64,000 bases of DNA from Alkalihalobacterium chitinilyticum. GTDB lineage: Bacteria > Bacillota > Bacilli > Bacillales > Bacillaceae_F. The DNA is taken from NCBI RefSeq assembly GCF_029028005.1, contig NZ_JAOTPO010000001.1, positions 124,001 through 188,000 on the forward strand, in the 5' to 3' direction. Shown piece after piece: positions 17,817-27,739 of this stretch; positions within the stretch are counted from its first letter, which is position 1, and every line of letters begins with the position of its first letter. Below the pieces are notes generated by a model. It did not search any database and had not been told where the DNA came from. It saw nothing but the letters and a program-made list of their open reading frames with translations. A program made the translations under genes and the position numbers.

Positions 17817-18788
17817 TTATTTTATTTCAATATCTGCGGAATAAATTTGATGCACAACTTGGTCATCATCTTCTAATAAAAGTACACCATCATTTGTAAT
17901 GCCTTTTGCTACTCCCTCAATAGTCCCTTGTATAGTTCGAGCAACAATTCGTTTTCCAAGACTTATTGCATAACTTTCCCACTGTGGTTTAATCACATCA
18001 AAGCCTTCAAGAAGATATTGCTCATATAATGATTCTAACTCGTAGAAAACACTACTCATTAATTTCGCTCGACTAACTTCTTCACCTTTGGCAATCGCTA
18101 AAGAGGTAGCTATTTCACGAAGTTCAGATGAAAACTGTTCACGTTTATGATTGACATTAATTCCTATTCCGATAATCACAGAATGCACATAGTCTGGCTC
18201 GGATTGCATTTCCGTTAGTATGCCCACAATCTTTTTGCCGTTCAGTAAAATATCGTTGGGCCACTTAATACTACATTGTAAACCAGTTGTTTTCTCAATC
18301 CCTCTTACAACTGCAACTGCAGCAAGCAGTGTTAGTTGGGGTGCTTTCTGTGGCGATACTTTGGGACGTAAAATAATACTCATTGAGATACTTGTCCCAA
18401 TCGGTGAATGCCAAACACGGCCAAGCCTTCCTTTTCCTGATGTTTGTTCATCAGCAATTACTACGTGTCCTTCGACAGCCCCTTCTTGTGCTAAACGATG
18501 GGCAACCTCTTGTGTAGACGGTAGTGATTCATGATAAGTAAGCTCTTGCCCGATTTTCTCAGTTTGTAAGTAAACCTTTATTTCATGTGGTGAAATGGTA
18601 TTTGGTCTTGTTTTAATCCTATATCCTTTTCTAGGAACTGCCTCCACTTCATACCCACTCTTACGAAGTTCCTCAATATGTTTCCATATCGCCGTCCTTG
18701 AGCAACCTAAATGTTTACTAATCTTTTCCCCAGATACAAAGCCAGATTCATTTTCTGACAGCATCTCCAAAAGCTTCTCCTTCATCAT
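17817..18788 (-). CDS. birA: Bifunctional biotin ligase/biotin operon repressor
   Basis: 323 residues. Attaches biotin to carboxylases and, in the long form, represses biotin genes. Residues 1-65 form a winged helix-turn-helix (SGEKISKHLGCSRTAIWKHIEELR). The ligase domain has GKGRLGRVWHSP for biotinoyl-AMP and KWPNDILLNGKKIVGILTE. The C-terminal SH3-like domain ends the protein. The N-terminal DNA-binding domain is intact, so regulation is expected. It overlaps the 3' end of cca by 41 bases. Confidence 0.96.
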   Translation of the reverse strand: MMKEKLLEMLSENESGFVSGEKISKHLGCSRTAIWKHIEELRKSGYEVEAVPRKGYRIKTRPNTISPHEIKVYLQTEKIGQELTYHESLPSTQEVAHRLAQEGAVEGHVVIADEQTSGKGRLGRVWHSPIGTSISMSIILRPKVSPQKAPQLTLLAAVAVVRGIEKTTGLQCSIKWPNDILLNGKKIVGILTEMQSEPDYVHSVIIGIGINVNHKREQFSSELREIATSLAIAKGEEVSRAKLMSSVFYELESLYEQYLLEGFDVIKPQWESYAISLGKRIVARTIQGTIEGVAKGITNDGVLLLEDDDQVVHQIYSADIEIK

Positions 18789-19956
18789 TGAACTCCCTCT
18801 CTTTCATTAGCCAAGCTATTAATTCCTTTGGGTCATTTGCAACGGTTTGTGCTAATACTGCCTTTTCTGCTTTTACTAGCAGTTGTTCAATCCAAGCCCC
18901 CTGCTCTTTTTGAAAGGACTGTACGAGTAATTGTCCATTTAGATTTAAATCACGGCGACTTTTTATAGGTAATTCATTGTGCCATCTAATTAAGGCCTGT
19001 TCATTATGTACATGGTTTTCTTCCGGTTGTAAGGTGAAGAGTAACCGCCCTAATTTTAAGCTATTTTCCAGACCGATTTCGTACAGAAGCTCGTTTGACC
19101 ATCCGCTGTTTTCATAAGTATTTAATGCTCCTAGCAACCGAATGACTTGCTGAACAAACGACTTTGATTTTTTTACAGCTTTCAAATAATTCAATAGTTC
19201 TTGTTCAGTTTGGTCAACAAATAAAAAGGCTGCCCAAACTTCTTCAAGTGAGCAAAGATTTTGAAGTTGCATCGCAGCTAAGTCTTCTAAAGCTTGTTCT
19301 TTGCCCTTTAAAAATGACAGGTGTTGTGTCAAACCTAAGGATAAGAGGTAATGAAGACCTCGTGAGTACGATCTTGCCTTTACTAATTTATCGAATTCAG
19401 TAATTACTCTTTCAACTGCTGCTTTTTCAATTAAACTGCGACACTCGATAATTGCATCTAATGTTTTCTTTTCAATTTCAAAGTTCAATTGACTACTAAA
19501 ACGGCACGCACGAAGCATTCGTAAGGGGTCCTCTACAAAGCGTTCCGTTCCATTTTCAACAGCACGAATCAACTGATTTTCAAGATCACGGCAAAAGTCG
19601 TATGGGTCAATTAACTCCATATTTTCGTTCATTGCCATTGCATTGATGGTAAAATCTCGTTTCTGCAAATCTTCAAGTAAAGTATTTCTACCGTCAGAAA
19701 CAGAACGAAAAGTGGTTACTTCAAAAGACCGTTCTTCCATGCGAACAATAACTGTTCCATGCTCTTTACCTAAGGGAACCGTTACTTCGAAAAGTTGTTC
19801 AATGAGCTCTACAGGTGCAGATGTCGTAATATCGATATCATGAACCGGTCGTTGTAAGAGAAAATCTCTAACTGCACCACCGACAAAGTAAGCTTCATAT
19901 CCTTGTTGCTTTATCGTTTGAATAACTTTTGATCCAATTAAAAATAACGGTTCCAT
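18748..19956 (-). CDS. cca: CCA-adding tRNA nucleotidyltransferase
   Basis: 402 residues. Adds CCA to tRNA 3' ends. Class II head motif YFVGGAVRDFLLQRPVHDIDITT carries the two catalytic Asp residues (DID). RDFTINAMAM and DPLRMLRACRFSSQL follow. ATG 19956 is preferred, with GAGGGG seven bases upstream; an in-frame GTG at 19974 overlaps the bshA stop as GTGA but lacks its own site. The order bshA-cca-birA is as in B. subtilis, where the gene is also called papS. Confidence 0.95.
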   Translation of the reverse strand: MEPLFLIGSKVIQTIKQQGYEAYFVGGAVRDFLLQRPVHDIDITTSAPVELIEQLFEVTVPLGKEHGTVIVRMEERSFEVTTFRSVSDGRNTLLEDLQKRDFTINAMAMNENMELIDPYDFCRDLENQLIRAVENGTERFVEDPLRMLRACRFSSQLNFEIEKKTLDAIIECRSLIEKAAVERVITEFDKLVKARSYSRGLHYLLSLGLTQHLSFLKGKEQALEDLAAMQLQNLCSLEEVWAAFLFVDQTEQELLNYLKAVKKSKSFVQQVIRLLGALNTYENSGWSNELLYEIGLENSLKLGRLLFTLQPEENHVHNEQALIRWHNELPIKSRRDLNLNGQLLVQSFQKEQGAWIEQLLVKAEKAVLAQTVANDPKELIAWLMKEREFNDEGEAFGDAVRK

Positions 19957-19970
19957 AATGTTGCCCCTCT

Positions 19971-21098
19971 TCACTTGTTGAGAGTTGAATGATAAATATA
20001 CTCATATTGATCAACAATATCTTTTGAACTAAAATGGTCGATCACTCGCTTTTGTGCACTTTCGCTCATGTGTTTATGCAAATCTTCGTCTGTTAATAAA
20101 CTAATAGCCTTATCACTTATCGTTGATATATCGCCGACCTCACATATGTATCCTGTTTTTCCGTCTTCAATCACTTCTGGAATTCCACCAATATTCGTTC
20201 CTATGACAGGAACTCCGCAAGCCATAGCTTCTAGCGCAACTAAACCGAAGCTTTCTTTTTCAGATAATAAGAGTAATAAATCAGAAATAGATAAAATCTC
20301 AGCAACATCTTTTTGACTACCTAAGAATAATACACGCTCCTCAATCCCTAACTGTTTGACAAGCTGACAAGCAACGGTTAACTCGGGGCCATCACCTATT
20401 AATAGCAACTTTGAAGAAAGATGTTCGTTGATTTTTGCAAAACTTAAAATAACATCCTTTACTCGTTTTACAGGACGAAAATTAGAAATATGAACAATAA
20501 CCTTTTCATCCTCAGCAATGTGATATCGCCTTTTAAGGTCAGTATTGTCTCGATTATAATACACACGTTCATCTATAAAGTTGTAAATTGTGTTAATGTC
20601 TTTGTTTACGTCCAGCAGTTCCCGAGTTTGTCTTACAAGATCATTTGAGACTGCTGTTACAGTATCAGACTGTTCGATTCCAAATCTAATAATTTCACTT
20701 AAAGATGGATCATACCCTAAAACAGTTATATCCGTTCCATGCAATGTTGTCACAATCTTCAAATGGTCACCCACCATTTGTTTTGCTAAAAAAGCACATA
20801 TTGCATGAGGAACGGCATAGTGCACATGAAGTATATCTAACTTTTGCCTTCTGGCAACCTCCGCAATTTTACTAGCTAGAGATAAGTCATATGGAGGATG
20901 TTTAAATACCGAGTATTGATTTACCTCTACTTCATGAAAGAAAATATTTGGATCAATTTTATCAAGACGAAAAGGAACACTAGAAGTAATGAAATGGACT
21001 TCATGCCCACGTTCTGCTAGTAGCTTTCCTAATTCCGTTGCAATAACTCCAGAACCTCCGACCGAAGGATAACAACTAATTCCAATCTTTAAACTCAT
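19971..21098 (-). CDS. bshA: N-acetyl-alpha-D-glucosaminyl L-malate synthase (bacillithiol)
   Basis: 375 residues from ATG 21098, preceded by GTGAGGAG. First step of bacillithiol synthesis: transfers GlcNAc from UDP-GlcNAc to L-malate. GT4, GT-B fold: N-terminal [26 protein letters not shown], and a C-terminal donor-site [21 protein letters not shown] with the E-x7-E pattern. In B. subtilis the deacetylase gene bshB1 lies between mgsA and bshA; here mgsA is directly adjacent, so that step must be encoded elsewhere or by a paralogue. Confidence 0.93.
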   Translation of the reverse strand: MSLKIGISCYPSVGGSGVIATELGKLLAERGHEVHFITSSVPFRLDKIDPNIFFHEVEVNQYSVFKHPPYDLSLASKIAEVARRQKLDILHVHYAVPHAICAFLAKQMVGDHLKIVTTLHGTDITVLGYDPSLSEIIRFGIEQSDTVTAVSNDLVRQTRELLDVNKDINTIYNFIDERVYYNRDNTDLKRRYHIAEDEKVIVHISNFRPVKRVKDVILSFAKINEHLSSKLLLIGDGPELTVACQLVKQLGIEERVLFLGSQKDVAEILSISDLLLLLSEKESFGLVALEAMACGVPVIGTNIGGIPEVIEDGKTGYICEVGDISTISDKAISLLTDEDLHKHMSESAQKRVIDHFSSKDIVDQYEYIYHSTLNK

Positions 21099-21128
21099 AA
21101 GTCTCCTCACTTCTCTAGGCCTTCGGCG

Positions 21129-21521
21129 TTAATTTTTCTTTCTCCATTCCAGCTCTCCGCGTTCAATTCCTTTAATTAAAATTTCTGCTGTGGCCATATT
21201 GGTTGCTAACGGTATTGAGTGAACATCACAAAGTCTTAATAGAGCAGTTACATCAGGTTCATGCGGTTGTGCCGTTAATGGGTCTCTGAAGAAAATGATC
21301 AGATCCATTCGATTTTCAGCGATCAGTGCTCCGATCTGTTGATCGCCTCCATAAGGACCTGATAAAAATCGCGTAATTTTTAAAGAGGTTGCTTCCATTA
21401 TACGTTGACCAGTTGTACCTGTAGAAAATAATTCATGGTCTATGAAGATGTTCTCATATGCAGTAACAAAATTGACCATATCTGATTTTTTTTGATCATG
21501 TGCTATAAATGCAATTCTCAC
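21129..21521 (-). CDS. mgsA: Methylglyoxal synthase
   Basis: About 130 residues. Converts dihydroxyacetone phosphate to methylglyoxal, a bypass of lower glycolysis. GTG 21521 is preferred because AGGGG lies eight bases before it, while ATG 21527 is only two bases from that site. Core motifs: [12 protein letters not shown] phosphate-binding loop, [12 protein letters not shown] with catalytic Asp, [14 protein letters not shown] with catalytic His, and [12 protein letters not shown]. It follows dapB closely. Confidence 0.95.
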   Translation of the reverse strand: MRIAFIAHDQKKSDMVNFVTAYENIFIDHELFSTGTTGQRIMEATSLKITRFLSGPYGGDQQIGALIAENRMDLIIFFRDPLTAQPHEPDVTALLRLCDVHSIPLATNMATAEILIKGIERGELEWRKKN

Positions 21522-21532
21522 TCTCATTTCCC

Positions 21533-22339
21533 CTATTCAATAATATTTTCCAAGCCATAAATTAACGTATCCATTTTCATAACGGTTTCCACCGATAACT
21601 GAATTCCAGGCATAAAGGATGTACGATTGATTGAATCGTGTCTTAAGGTTAATGTTTGACCTTGTCCTCCAAAGATGACTTCTTGATGGGCTACTAATCC
21701 CGGTAATCGAACACTATGTATATGCATCCCATCGATATTTGCACCACGAGCACCAGGTAATTCTTCTACTTCTTCTGGATGCCCTTGAACTTTTGAAACT
21801 CGCACCTCTTGAATAAGTTGTGCGGTTTTAATGGCTGTTCCTGATGGGGCATCTAGCTTTCGGTCGTGGTGTTTTTCAATTATTTCAACATCAGGTAAGT
21901 ATTTAGCAGCAGCCTGTGCAAACTTCATCATAAGAATTGCACCGATTGCAAAATTTGGCGCAATAATAGCACCTAACTTTTTATCTTCGGCTATCTGTCT
22001 TAATTCATTTATATCTTGTTCAGTAAAGCCTGTCGTACCTACCACAGGTCGTACCCCATGATCAAAAGCAATTTCCATATGTTTACGTCCAAACTTTGGT
22101 GCTGTTAAATCTATGAGAACATGCGGCTCATGCTCAGCTAAACAAACGGATAGATCCTCATAAATAGGAACGTCTAGTGCTGGCTGTCCTTCAATATCTT
22201 TTAATAACTTCCCGTTATTTTTCGAATCAACTACTGCAGCAAGTTGGAAATGTTCAGTCGATGTCACCATTTTTACGGCTTCACTACCCATATTTCCTCT
22301 TGGTCCTGCAATGACAATCTTAATCATATTCTCTGCCAT
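21533..22339 (-). CDS. dapB: 4-hydroxy-tetrahydrodipicolinate reductase
   Basis: 268 residues. NAD(P)H-dependent step of the diaminopimelate/lysine and dipicolinate routes, so also relevant to spores. Nucleotide-binding loop [11 protein letters not shown] near the N-terminus; catalytic segment [15 protein letters not shown] with His and Lys; VGTTGF and [11 protein letters not shown] also fit. ATG 22339 has AGGAGGAG upstream, inside the end of ypjD, which it follows by one base. Confidence 0.96.
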   Translation of the reverse strand: MAENMIKIVIAGPRGNMGSEAVKMVTSTEHFQLAAVVDSKNNGKLLKDIEGQPALDVPIYEDLSVCLAEHEPHVLIDLTAPKFGRKHMEIAFDHGVRPVVGTTGFTEQDINELRQIAEDKKLGAIIAPNFAIGAILMMKFAQAAAKYLPDVEIIEKHHDRKLDAPSGTAIKTAQLIQEVRVSKVQGHPEEVEELPGARGANIDGMHIHSVRLPGLVAHQEVIFGGQGQTLTLRHDSINRTSFMPGIQLSVETVMKMDTLIYGLENIIE

Positions 22340-22340
22340 T

Positions 22341-22676
22341 TTATGACTCCTCCTCTATTTTGGTCCAACGATTGGCATCTCTTGTCTTAAACTTTTCCAT
22401 AACAAGTTCTAATGCATCATCTAAATTAATATTTAACGAGTTGGCAAAACAAATAAGGACGAAAAAAAGATCGCCCATTTCTTGTTCCATCGAGCGCTCG
22501 TCTTCTGAATCTTTTTTCGGCTTTTCTCCGTAATGATGATTCACCTCACGTGCTAGTTCACCTAATTCTTCTGTCATTCGTGCCAGCATCGCTAACGGAC
22601 TAAAATAACCTTCCTTGAATTGACTTATGTATGCATCTACTTCTCTTTGCATATCCTTCAAGCTTCGTTCTTCCAT
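22341..22676 (-). CDS. ypjD: MazG-like nucleotide pyrophosphohydrolase YpjD
   Basis: 111 residues from ATG 22676, preceded by AAGGGG; a GTG at 22685 lies too near that site. All-alpha NTP-PPase fold: [10 protein letters not shown] gives the ExxE pattern and [18 protein letters not shown] gives the second E-x2-D metal-binding motif. Such proteins hydrolyse non-canonical NTPs to monophosphates. It is the first gene of the ypjD-dapB-mgsA-bshA-cca-birA run, divergent from the yitT-type gene. Confidence 0.88.
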   Translation of the reverse strand: MEERSLKDMQREVDAYISQFKEGYFSPLAMLARMTEELGELAREVNHHYGEKPKKDSEDERSMEQEMGDLFFVLICFANSLNINLDDALELVMEKFKTRDANRWTKIEEES

Positions 22677-22826
22677 GCTCAACACCCCTTATGTTCATGT
22701 TAGCTAATTCAGGAGCATTTGACAAATATTTATCCAATAAAACATTTATTTCTCTAGATCGTGTGATTATTAATTGAAATAACTAACCATTTTAACCACT
22801 TAGCTACTTAGAATTTCATTACCAAT

Positions 22827-22855
22827 TTGCCCAAAGAATGCATATCCAGTATAAT
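22827..22855 (+). promoter_or_regulatory. Sigma-A promoter for the YitT-family gene
   Basis: TTGCCC (22827-22832), 17-base spacer, TATAAT (22850-22855), then a leader of about 45 bases to ATG 22907 with AAAAGGA as ribosome site. Confidence 0.75.
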
Positions 22856-22906
22856 ATTCGTGCGACATCCATTTGTATCCGCAATAATTGAAAAAGGACG
22901 TAAAAC

Positions 22907-23779
22907 ATGACATATCGAATTAAATTTAAAAATGTATTTTTTATTCTTCTTGGCTCTGCCATTCTTTCTTTTGGACTTGTTTATTTTAATATGGAGAATA
23001 ATTTAGCGGATGGTGGATTTACTGGAATTACACTGATCCTCTTCTTTATCTTCAATTTTGACCCTGCTATAACAAATCTACTATTAAACATACCATTATT
23101 TTTCGTTGGTTGGTATATTTTAGGAAGGCATACTTTTATCTACACGATTATCGGCACTTTAGGTGTCTCGCTCTTCTTATATATTTTTCAACGTTATCCT
23201 GTTATTTCTTTACCGCTTCATGATGACATGACACTTGCTGCTTTATTCGCAGGCGTATTTATCGGTGTAGGACTCGGAATTGTATTCCGTTACGGTGGAA
23301 CAACTGGCGGGGTAGATATTATTGCAAAGTTAGGTTATAAGTACATCGGTTGGAGTATGGGAAAAACGATGTTTATCTTTGATGCAATGGTAATTGGCTC
23401 ATCTTTACTTTATTTAAACTATCGGGAAGCCATGTATACGTTATTAGCTGTATTTATCGCTGCGAAAGTCATAGACTTTATCCAACAAGGGGCTTATTCT
23501 GCAAAAGCTTCGTTTATTATTTCAGATCGCGTACCTGAGATTGCAAGTGCCATCTTAAAAGAAATGGACCGTGGAGCTACTGTACTAAAAGGAAAAGGAA
23601 GTTTTACTGGATCTGATAAGGAAGTACTATACTGCGTAGTTGGGAGAAATGAACTTATTCGTTTAAAGGGCTTGGTTGAGAGAATTGATCCGCATGCTTT
23701 CGTTACTGTCAATGACGTTCAAGATGTAATTGGTGAAGGCTTTACACTAGATGAAAATAAGAAGCCCTTAGAGACGTAA
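22907..23779 (+). CDS. ypjC: YitT family membrane protein (YpjC-like)
   Basis: 290 residues. Five or six hydrophobic helices in residues 10-190 (DUF161 region, including the GGTTGGVDIIAKL segment), then a cytoplasmic DUF2179 domain of about 80 residues ending VTVNDVQDVIGEGF. Function of the family is not established. It is one of few plus-strand genes in the window and has its own promoter and terminator. The position next to ypjD matches B. subtilis ypjC. Confidence 0.88.
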   Translation: MTYRIKFKNVFFILLGSAILSFGLVYFNMENNLADGGFTGITLILFFIFNFDPAITNLLLNIPLFFVGWYILGRHTFIYTIIGTLGVSLFLYIFQRYPVISLPLHDDMTLAALFAGVFIGVGLGIVFRYGGTTGGVDIIAKLGYKYIGWSMGKTMFIFDAMVIGSSLLYLNYREAMYTLLAVFIAAKVIDFIQQGAYSAKASFIISDRVPEIASAILKEMDRGATVLKGKGSFTGSDKEVLYCVVGRNELIRLKGLVERIDPHAFVTVNDVQDVIGEGFTLDENKKPLET

Positions 23780-23805
23780 GGATAATTAAATTATCCAAGA
23801 ACCTA

Positions 23806-23841
23806 AAAACGACTAAAGGAATGCATTCCTTCAGTCGTTTT
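23806..23841. terminator. Strong hairpin terminator between convergent genes
   Basis: AAAACGACT (23806-23814) pairs with AGTCGTTTT (23833-23841), with an inner AAGGAAT/ATTCCTT pairing. T-runs follow on the plus strand, A-rich sequence precedes it, so it can serve both the YitT gene and the convergent metallopeptidase gene. Confidence 0.9.
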
Positions 23842-23858
23842 TTCTTTTATTATTTAAA

Positions 23859-24545
23859 TTAATCGTCACTGTTCATTCCAATGTACATAAGTACAAAACG
23901 AACTAGTTCCATAACAGCAACTAATGCAGCCGCTACATATGTTAATGCTGCAGCGTCTAAAACTTTTCTTGTTTCACGCTCTTCGTCGTTACGGATAATT
24001 CCTGAAGACACCATTTGACCCATTGCTCGACTACTAGCATTAAACTCAACTGGTAACGTAACCACTTGGAACAGAACCGCAGCAGCCATGAAGATAATAC
24101 CTAAAAGGACTAAACCTGACATTCCCATAAGGAACCCTGCAATTAAAATAATAAATGACGTATTAGAACCGAAGTTAGCGACAGGAACTAACGCATGGCG
24201 GAAGCGTAAAAATGCATACTCTTCAGCATCCTGCATTGCATGCCCGACTTCGTGGGCAGCTACTGCAGCACCTGCAACAGAATTCCCATAGTAGTTCTTT
24301 TCTGAAAGACGGACAGCCTTTGCACGCGGGTCATAATGGTCCGTTAATTCTCCTCGAATCGGCTCAACTGTAACATCATATAATCCGTTATCATCTAAGA
24401 TCTTTCGAGCAACTTGCGCACCAGTCATACCCGATGTAGCCGCGACCTGAGAATATTTCTTATAGGCCGACTTTACTTTTCTTTGCGCCCAAATTGGAAT
24501 GATCAAAATAATCGCAAAGTAAACTAAAAATGCTCCTAAACCCAT
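23859..24545 (-). CDS. YugP-type zinc metallopeptidase, membrane protein
   Basis: 228 residues from ATG 24545, with AGAGGTG nine bases upstream. An N-terminal membrane helix is followed by a soluble part with AAHEVGHAMQDAEEY, the HExxH zinc site of the Zn_peptidase_2 family (B. subtilis YugP). Two or three hydrophobic segments follow, including GSNTSFIILIAGFLMGMSGLV and the C-terminus. Substrate unknown. In B. subtilis yugP is not at this locus, so its place between ypjC and ypjB is an insertion or a relocation. Confidence 0.87.
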   Translation of the reverse strand: MGLGAFLVYFAIILIIPIWAQRKVKSAYKKYSQVAATSGMTGAQVARKILDDNGLYDVTVEPIRGELTDHYDPRAKAVRLSEKNYYGNSVAGAAVAAHEVGHAMQDAEEYAFLRFRHALVPVANFGSNTSFIILIAGFLMGMSGLVLLGIIFMAAAVLFQVVTLPVEFNASSRAMGQMVSSGIIRNDEERETRKVLDAAALTYVAAALVAVMELVRFVLMYIGMNSDD

Positions 24546-24671
24546 TTGTAAACTCACCTCTCGATGTACACTTTTATAATTATTCTATTTTAAACATCAA
24601 AAAAAGTCAATTTAGATACTTGCTATTTTGTGGCGAGTTATTGACATTTCCACACTGTTAATGATGGTTTA

Positions 24672-25454
24672 TTAATCCCGAACTTTTACACGTCTTTTTT
24701 CGGCACGGTATTTCTTCCAGCCTACATAGGATAAGGAAATAATGATCATTCCTCCAATAGTTAGCATAACCCAAACAAGCGATGGGTCTGCACTATCTTC
24801 TTTAACTTGCTCGTACAATTTTTGGAATTCTTTTTCCATCACAAACAATTGTTTTTGCATACTAGTGTCATGTATCATATCGTTCCCATAACGGTCGATA
24901 AATTGTACGAGTGACTCAATTTTTTGAACTTGTACACCTTCGACACTAACTAGTAATGCTGGCCGTATCATTTGGTATAGACGTAAAAATTCGTTTATTT
25001 TATGACGGAAAGCTTGAGGATCTTTTTGTTGCATGGTTCCTTTTAATTCATTAATCGACTTCATTACCGATTGTTCAGAGCTTAACCACAAAGGATGGTG
25101 AGGACTGGTCAAAGCATCAACGACGAGCCTAAATTCAGTAGCCAGCCTTACTCTTTCAACATGATTCATGGAGACTGCTGTAACTGACTCCATGGCTCGC
25201 TCATATGATTTTGTAATAATTTGGAGATCACTCATTGATAGAGAAGATTGCTTATGATCTAAAGATAAAAATTGCTTCGAAAAATAATCTAACAGTTGTT
25301 TTGCTTCGTCAAGCTTTTCCTGCTTTACTAATTGTAAGACTTTATCCGAAGTGTCATTTAGCTTCCCCCAATACTCCTTATCCTCAGCGGCGTTACTATA
25401 TGTTGGCATGCTCAAGACTAAAATAGTAAGTAATATAAGTAAAAACGAGCGCAT
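24672..25454 (-). CDS. ypjB: Sporulation protein YpjB
   Basis: 260 residues. Signal peptide (residues 1-22, ending AEDK), a helical external domain with heptad-like stretches, then a membrane helix at about 228-247 (WVMLTIGGMIIISLSYVGW) and a basic cytoplasmic tail. This is the SpoYpjB family, reported to affect sporulation. AAGGAGGGA precedes ATG 25454. Gene order ypjA-ypjB follows B. subtilis. Confidence 0.87.
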   Translation of the reverse strand: MRSFLLILLTILVLSMPTYSNAAEDKEYWGKLNDTSDKVLQLVKQEKLDEAKQLLDYFSKQFLSLDHKQSSLSMSDLQIITKSYERAMESVTAVSMNHVERVRLATEFRLVVDALTSPHHPLWLSSEQSVMKSINELKGTMQQKDPQAFRHKINEFLRLYQMIRPALLVSVEGVQVQKIESLVQFIDRYGNDMIHDTSMQKQLFVMEKEFQKLYEQVKEDSADPSLVWVMLTIGGMIIISLSYVGWKKYRAEKRRVKVRD

Positions 25455-25547
25455 TTCGGTCCCTCCTTCATCTACTCTAATCTATGAAAGAATGGACAAG
25501 AGTAGACCATTTTCAGGACAAGTTTTTGCGCTTTTTCAGAGTTACAT

Positions 25548-26147
25548 TTAAGGTCGAATAGAAAGCTTCAATCTATTTTCACGAACACCGTACCAATAAA
25601 CTACAATTAGCGAAAAGATACTTAGCCAAAATGTAAAATAGCCAATGTGGTGAATGTAAGGTTGTAGGCTCCACGAAACATATGGGTGCATATTGTAAAC
25701 GTAATCAATAATATCGTTATGTAATGTCCAAACAGCGACGAGCATTAAATGCCACACTTTGATGCGGTAGTATGGTAAGTATAAGACCGCTTGAATCGCC
25801 ATTCCTAAATGAGATGCGATCAGCATATAATTTTGCCAGCCTAATTGAGAACCGGTAACTCCCGCGCCTATATTCATAGCCACAGCCCACAATCCATATT
25901 TAATTAATGTAACAGCCGCAAGCGCTTCAAGAAGCGGAACATTTCTACCTAAAATAAAAGCAATTAATACAAATAAAAAAAACAAGCTGGCTGTCGGGCT
26001 GTCAGGAACAAAAATTAAAAAGTGCGTTGGTGTAGCAGCCAGTTGGTCCTTATACCAGTAGTAGCCATAAATCGTACCAAAAAAGTTAATGATTAGTAAC
26101 ATATACAACATGAGCGGGTGCCTGAAAATCTTTAATACTGAAATCAC
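25548..26147 (-). CDS. ypjA: YpjA, DUF1405 integral membrane protein
   Basis: About 199 residues. Five or six hydrophobic helices and a short basic tail, no enzyme motif. GTG 26147 is preferred, ten bases after AAGGAG; an earlier in-frame GTG at 26156 is one base from that site. The family is often next to the cytochrome bc genes, as here, but its function is unknown. It follows the qcrC terminator. Confidence 0.82.
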   Translation of the reverse strand: MISVLKIFRHPLMLYMLLIINFFGTIYGYYWYKDQLAATPTHFLIFVPDSPTASLFFLFVLIAFILGRNVPLLEALAAVTLIKYGLWAVAMNIGAGVTGSQLGWQNYMLIASHLGMAIQAVLYLPYYRIKVWHLMLVAVWTLHNDIIDYVYNMHPYVSWSLQPYIHHIGYFTFWLSIFSLIVVYWYGVRENRLKLSIRP

Positions 26148-26208
26148 ATGAAACACACTCCTTGATATTCTTGCTTGAGAACCTGAAACTACTATTAAAT
26201 GTGTAAAA

Positions 26209-26233
26209 AAAGCTGACTATATAGTCAGCTTTT
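26209..26233 (-). terminator. Terminator after qcrABC
   Basis: AAAGCTGACTAT pairs with ATAGTCAGCTTT around a tiny loop, followed by several T on the minus strand. It closes the qcr operon ten bases after the qcrC stop. Confidence 0.88.
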
Positions 26234-26242
26234 CATTAAAAA

Positions 26243-27019
26243 TTATTCGTCACCTTGACCGTCATTGGCGATAAACTGTGCAAGAATTTCAAGCTCTTCA
26301 TCAGTACCGTCGAATAAGCCAGGAGGCATTGTTCCACGTCCGTTAATTACGATATCTTTAATTTCTTCAACAGTTAAGCCTGTTTCAACTAAAGCGTAAC
26401 CAGCAGACCCACCTTCCATTTGGTTACCGTGACATCCGATACACGATTGTGAGGCATAAATTTCGTACCCTTGGGCTGTATCATCGATTTCGTGTTCAAT
26501 GATTGCCCCTTGCTTAGCAGCTGCTTCCCAGTCATGTTGGTCAACAGACTCCCAAGTTAAGTAGATAGTAGCAATTACTGCTAAAAGCATTAAACCTGTT
26601 GCTACAGGACGCTTTGATGGTCTTCTTTCTTTTCCAGTATCTAACCATGGAGCTAAAAGTAATGCACCAAACGCTAAACCTGGAATAACGATCGCCCCGA
26701 TAACTGTGTATACACCAGCAGCATATTCATACTTTAATAATTGATATAAGAATAAGAAATACCAGTCAGGAAGCGGAATATAACCTGCGTCCGTCGGATC
26801 AGCCATACGCTCTAATGGCGATGGATGAGCAACAGTTAAACATAAATAACCGATTAAAAATACCGCACCAACCATCCATTCCTTTAAAAGGAAGTTTGGC
26901 CAAAACGCTTCCGTTTTACCTGGATATTCAGAATAGTCTTTTGGAATGTTAGGTTTTCTGTGTTCTAAATCTTTAACACGAGAGTCACCAACAAACTTCA
27001 TCCCTTTACCACGATGCAT
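26243..27019 (-). CDS. qcrC: Menaquinol-cytochrome c reductase, cytochrome b/c subunit
   Basis: 258 residues. Fusion typical of Bacillus: the N-terminal part is subunit IV-like with three membrane helices and the PDWYFLFLYQLLKYE segment, and the C-terminal ~90 residues are a cytochrome c domain with CIGCH haem site (near 193) and a distal Met in GRGTMPPG. It passes electrons from menaquinol to cytochrome c outside the membrane. GGAGGGAAATCG precedes ATG 27019. Confidence 0.97.
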   Translation of the reverse strand: MHRGKGMKFVGDSRVKDLEHRKPNIPKDYSEYPGKTEAFWPNFLLKEWMVGAVFLIGYLCLTVAHPSPLERMADPTDAGYIPLPDWYFLFLYQLLKYEYAAGVYTVIGAIVIPGLAFGALLLAPWLDTGKERRPSKRPVATGLMLLAVIATIYLTWESVDQHDWEAAAKQGAIIEHEIDDTAQGYEIYASQSCIGCHGNQMEGGSAGYALVETGLTVEEIKDIVINGRGTMPPGLFDGTDEELEILAQFIANDGQGDE

Positions 27020-27053
27020 CGATTTCCCTCCTTTATAAATTGTCTTTTATTTT

Positions 27054-27725
27054 TTACAACGGTCCAGAAATACCTTGCTTACGAATCATGAAGAAGTGAG
27101 CTCCTAGTAAACCTAAAAGAGCACCCGGTAAGAAGAATACATGGATTGCAAAGAAACGAGTTAACGTCGCTGCCCCAATAATTTCTCCACCAGCAAGTAA
27201 TGTTTTCGCAAATCCACCGATAATCGGTGTTGCTTCAGCGATCTGTAAACCTACTACAGTTGCAAAATACGCTTTCATATCCCAAGGTAAAAGATAACCT
27301 GTGAAACCAAGGCCTAACATTACGAAGAAAATAAGTACTCCGACTACCCAGTTTAACTCACGAGGTTTCTTATATGATCCTGTGAAAAATACACGTAACG
27401 TATGTAGGAACATCATTACGATAACTAAACTAGCTCCCCAGTGATGCATACCGCGAACGATAACACCAAAAGCTACTTCATTTTGTAAATATGCAACGGA
27501 ATGATAAGCATTAATAATATCTGGTACATAGTACATCGTTAAGAACATACCAGATAGGATCTGGATGACTGTGACGAAGAATGTTAACCCACCAAAGCAA
27601 TAAACAAATGCTGAAAAGTGATGGGCAGGGTTAACATGCTCAGGCACTTCATGATCCGCGATATCACGCCACATAGGAGTAATATCGAGACGCTCATCAA
27701 CCCAGTCATAAATTTTCTGTAACAT
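27054..27725 (-). CDS. qcrB: Menaquinol-cytochrome c reductase, cytochrome b subunit
   Basis: 223 residues, the short b6-type cytochrome b with four membrane helices. Two helices carry paired haem-ligand histidines (GMHHWGASLVIVMMFLHTLRV, shown here only as the positions near 92-107, and the FAIHVFFLPG to LGAHFF pair near 193-208). LLPWDMKAYFA forms part of the quinol site. Middle gene of qcrABC. Confidence 0.97.
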   Translation of the reverse strand: MLQKIYDWVDERLDITPMWRDIADHEVPEHVNPAHHFSAFVYCFGGLTFFVTVIQILSGMFLTMYYVPDIINAYHSVAYLQNEVAFGVIVRGMHHWGASLVIVMMFLHTLRVFFTGSYKKPRELNWVVGVLIFFVMLGLGFTGYLLPWDMKAYFATVVGLQIAEATPIIGGFAKTLLAGGEIIGAATLTRFFAIHVFFLPGALLGLLGAHFFMIRKQGISGPL

Positions 27726-27739
27726 GAGCTACGCCCCTC

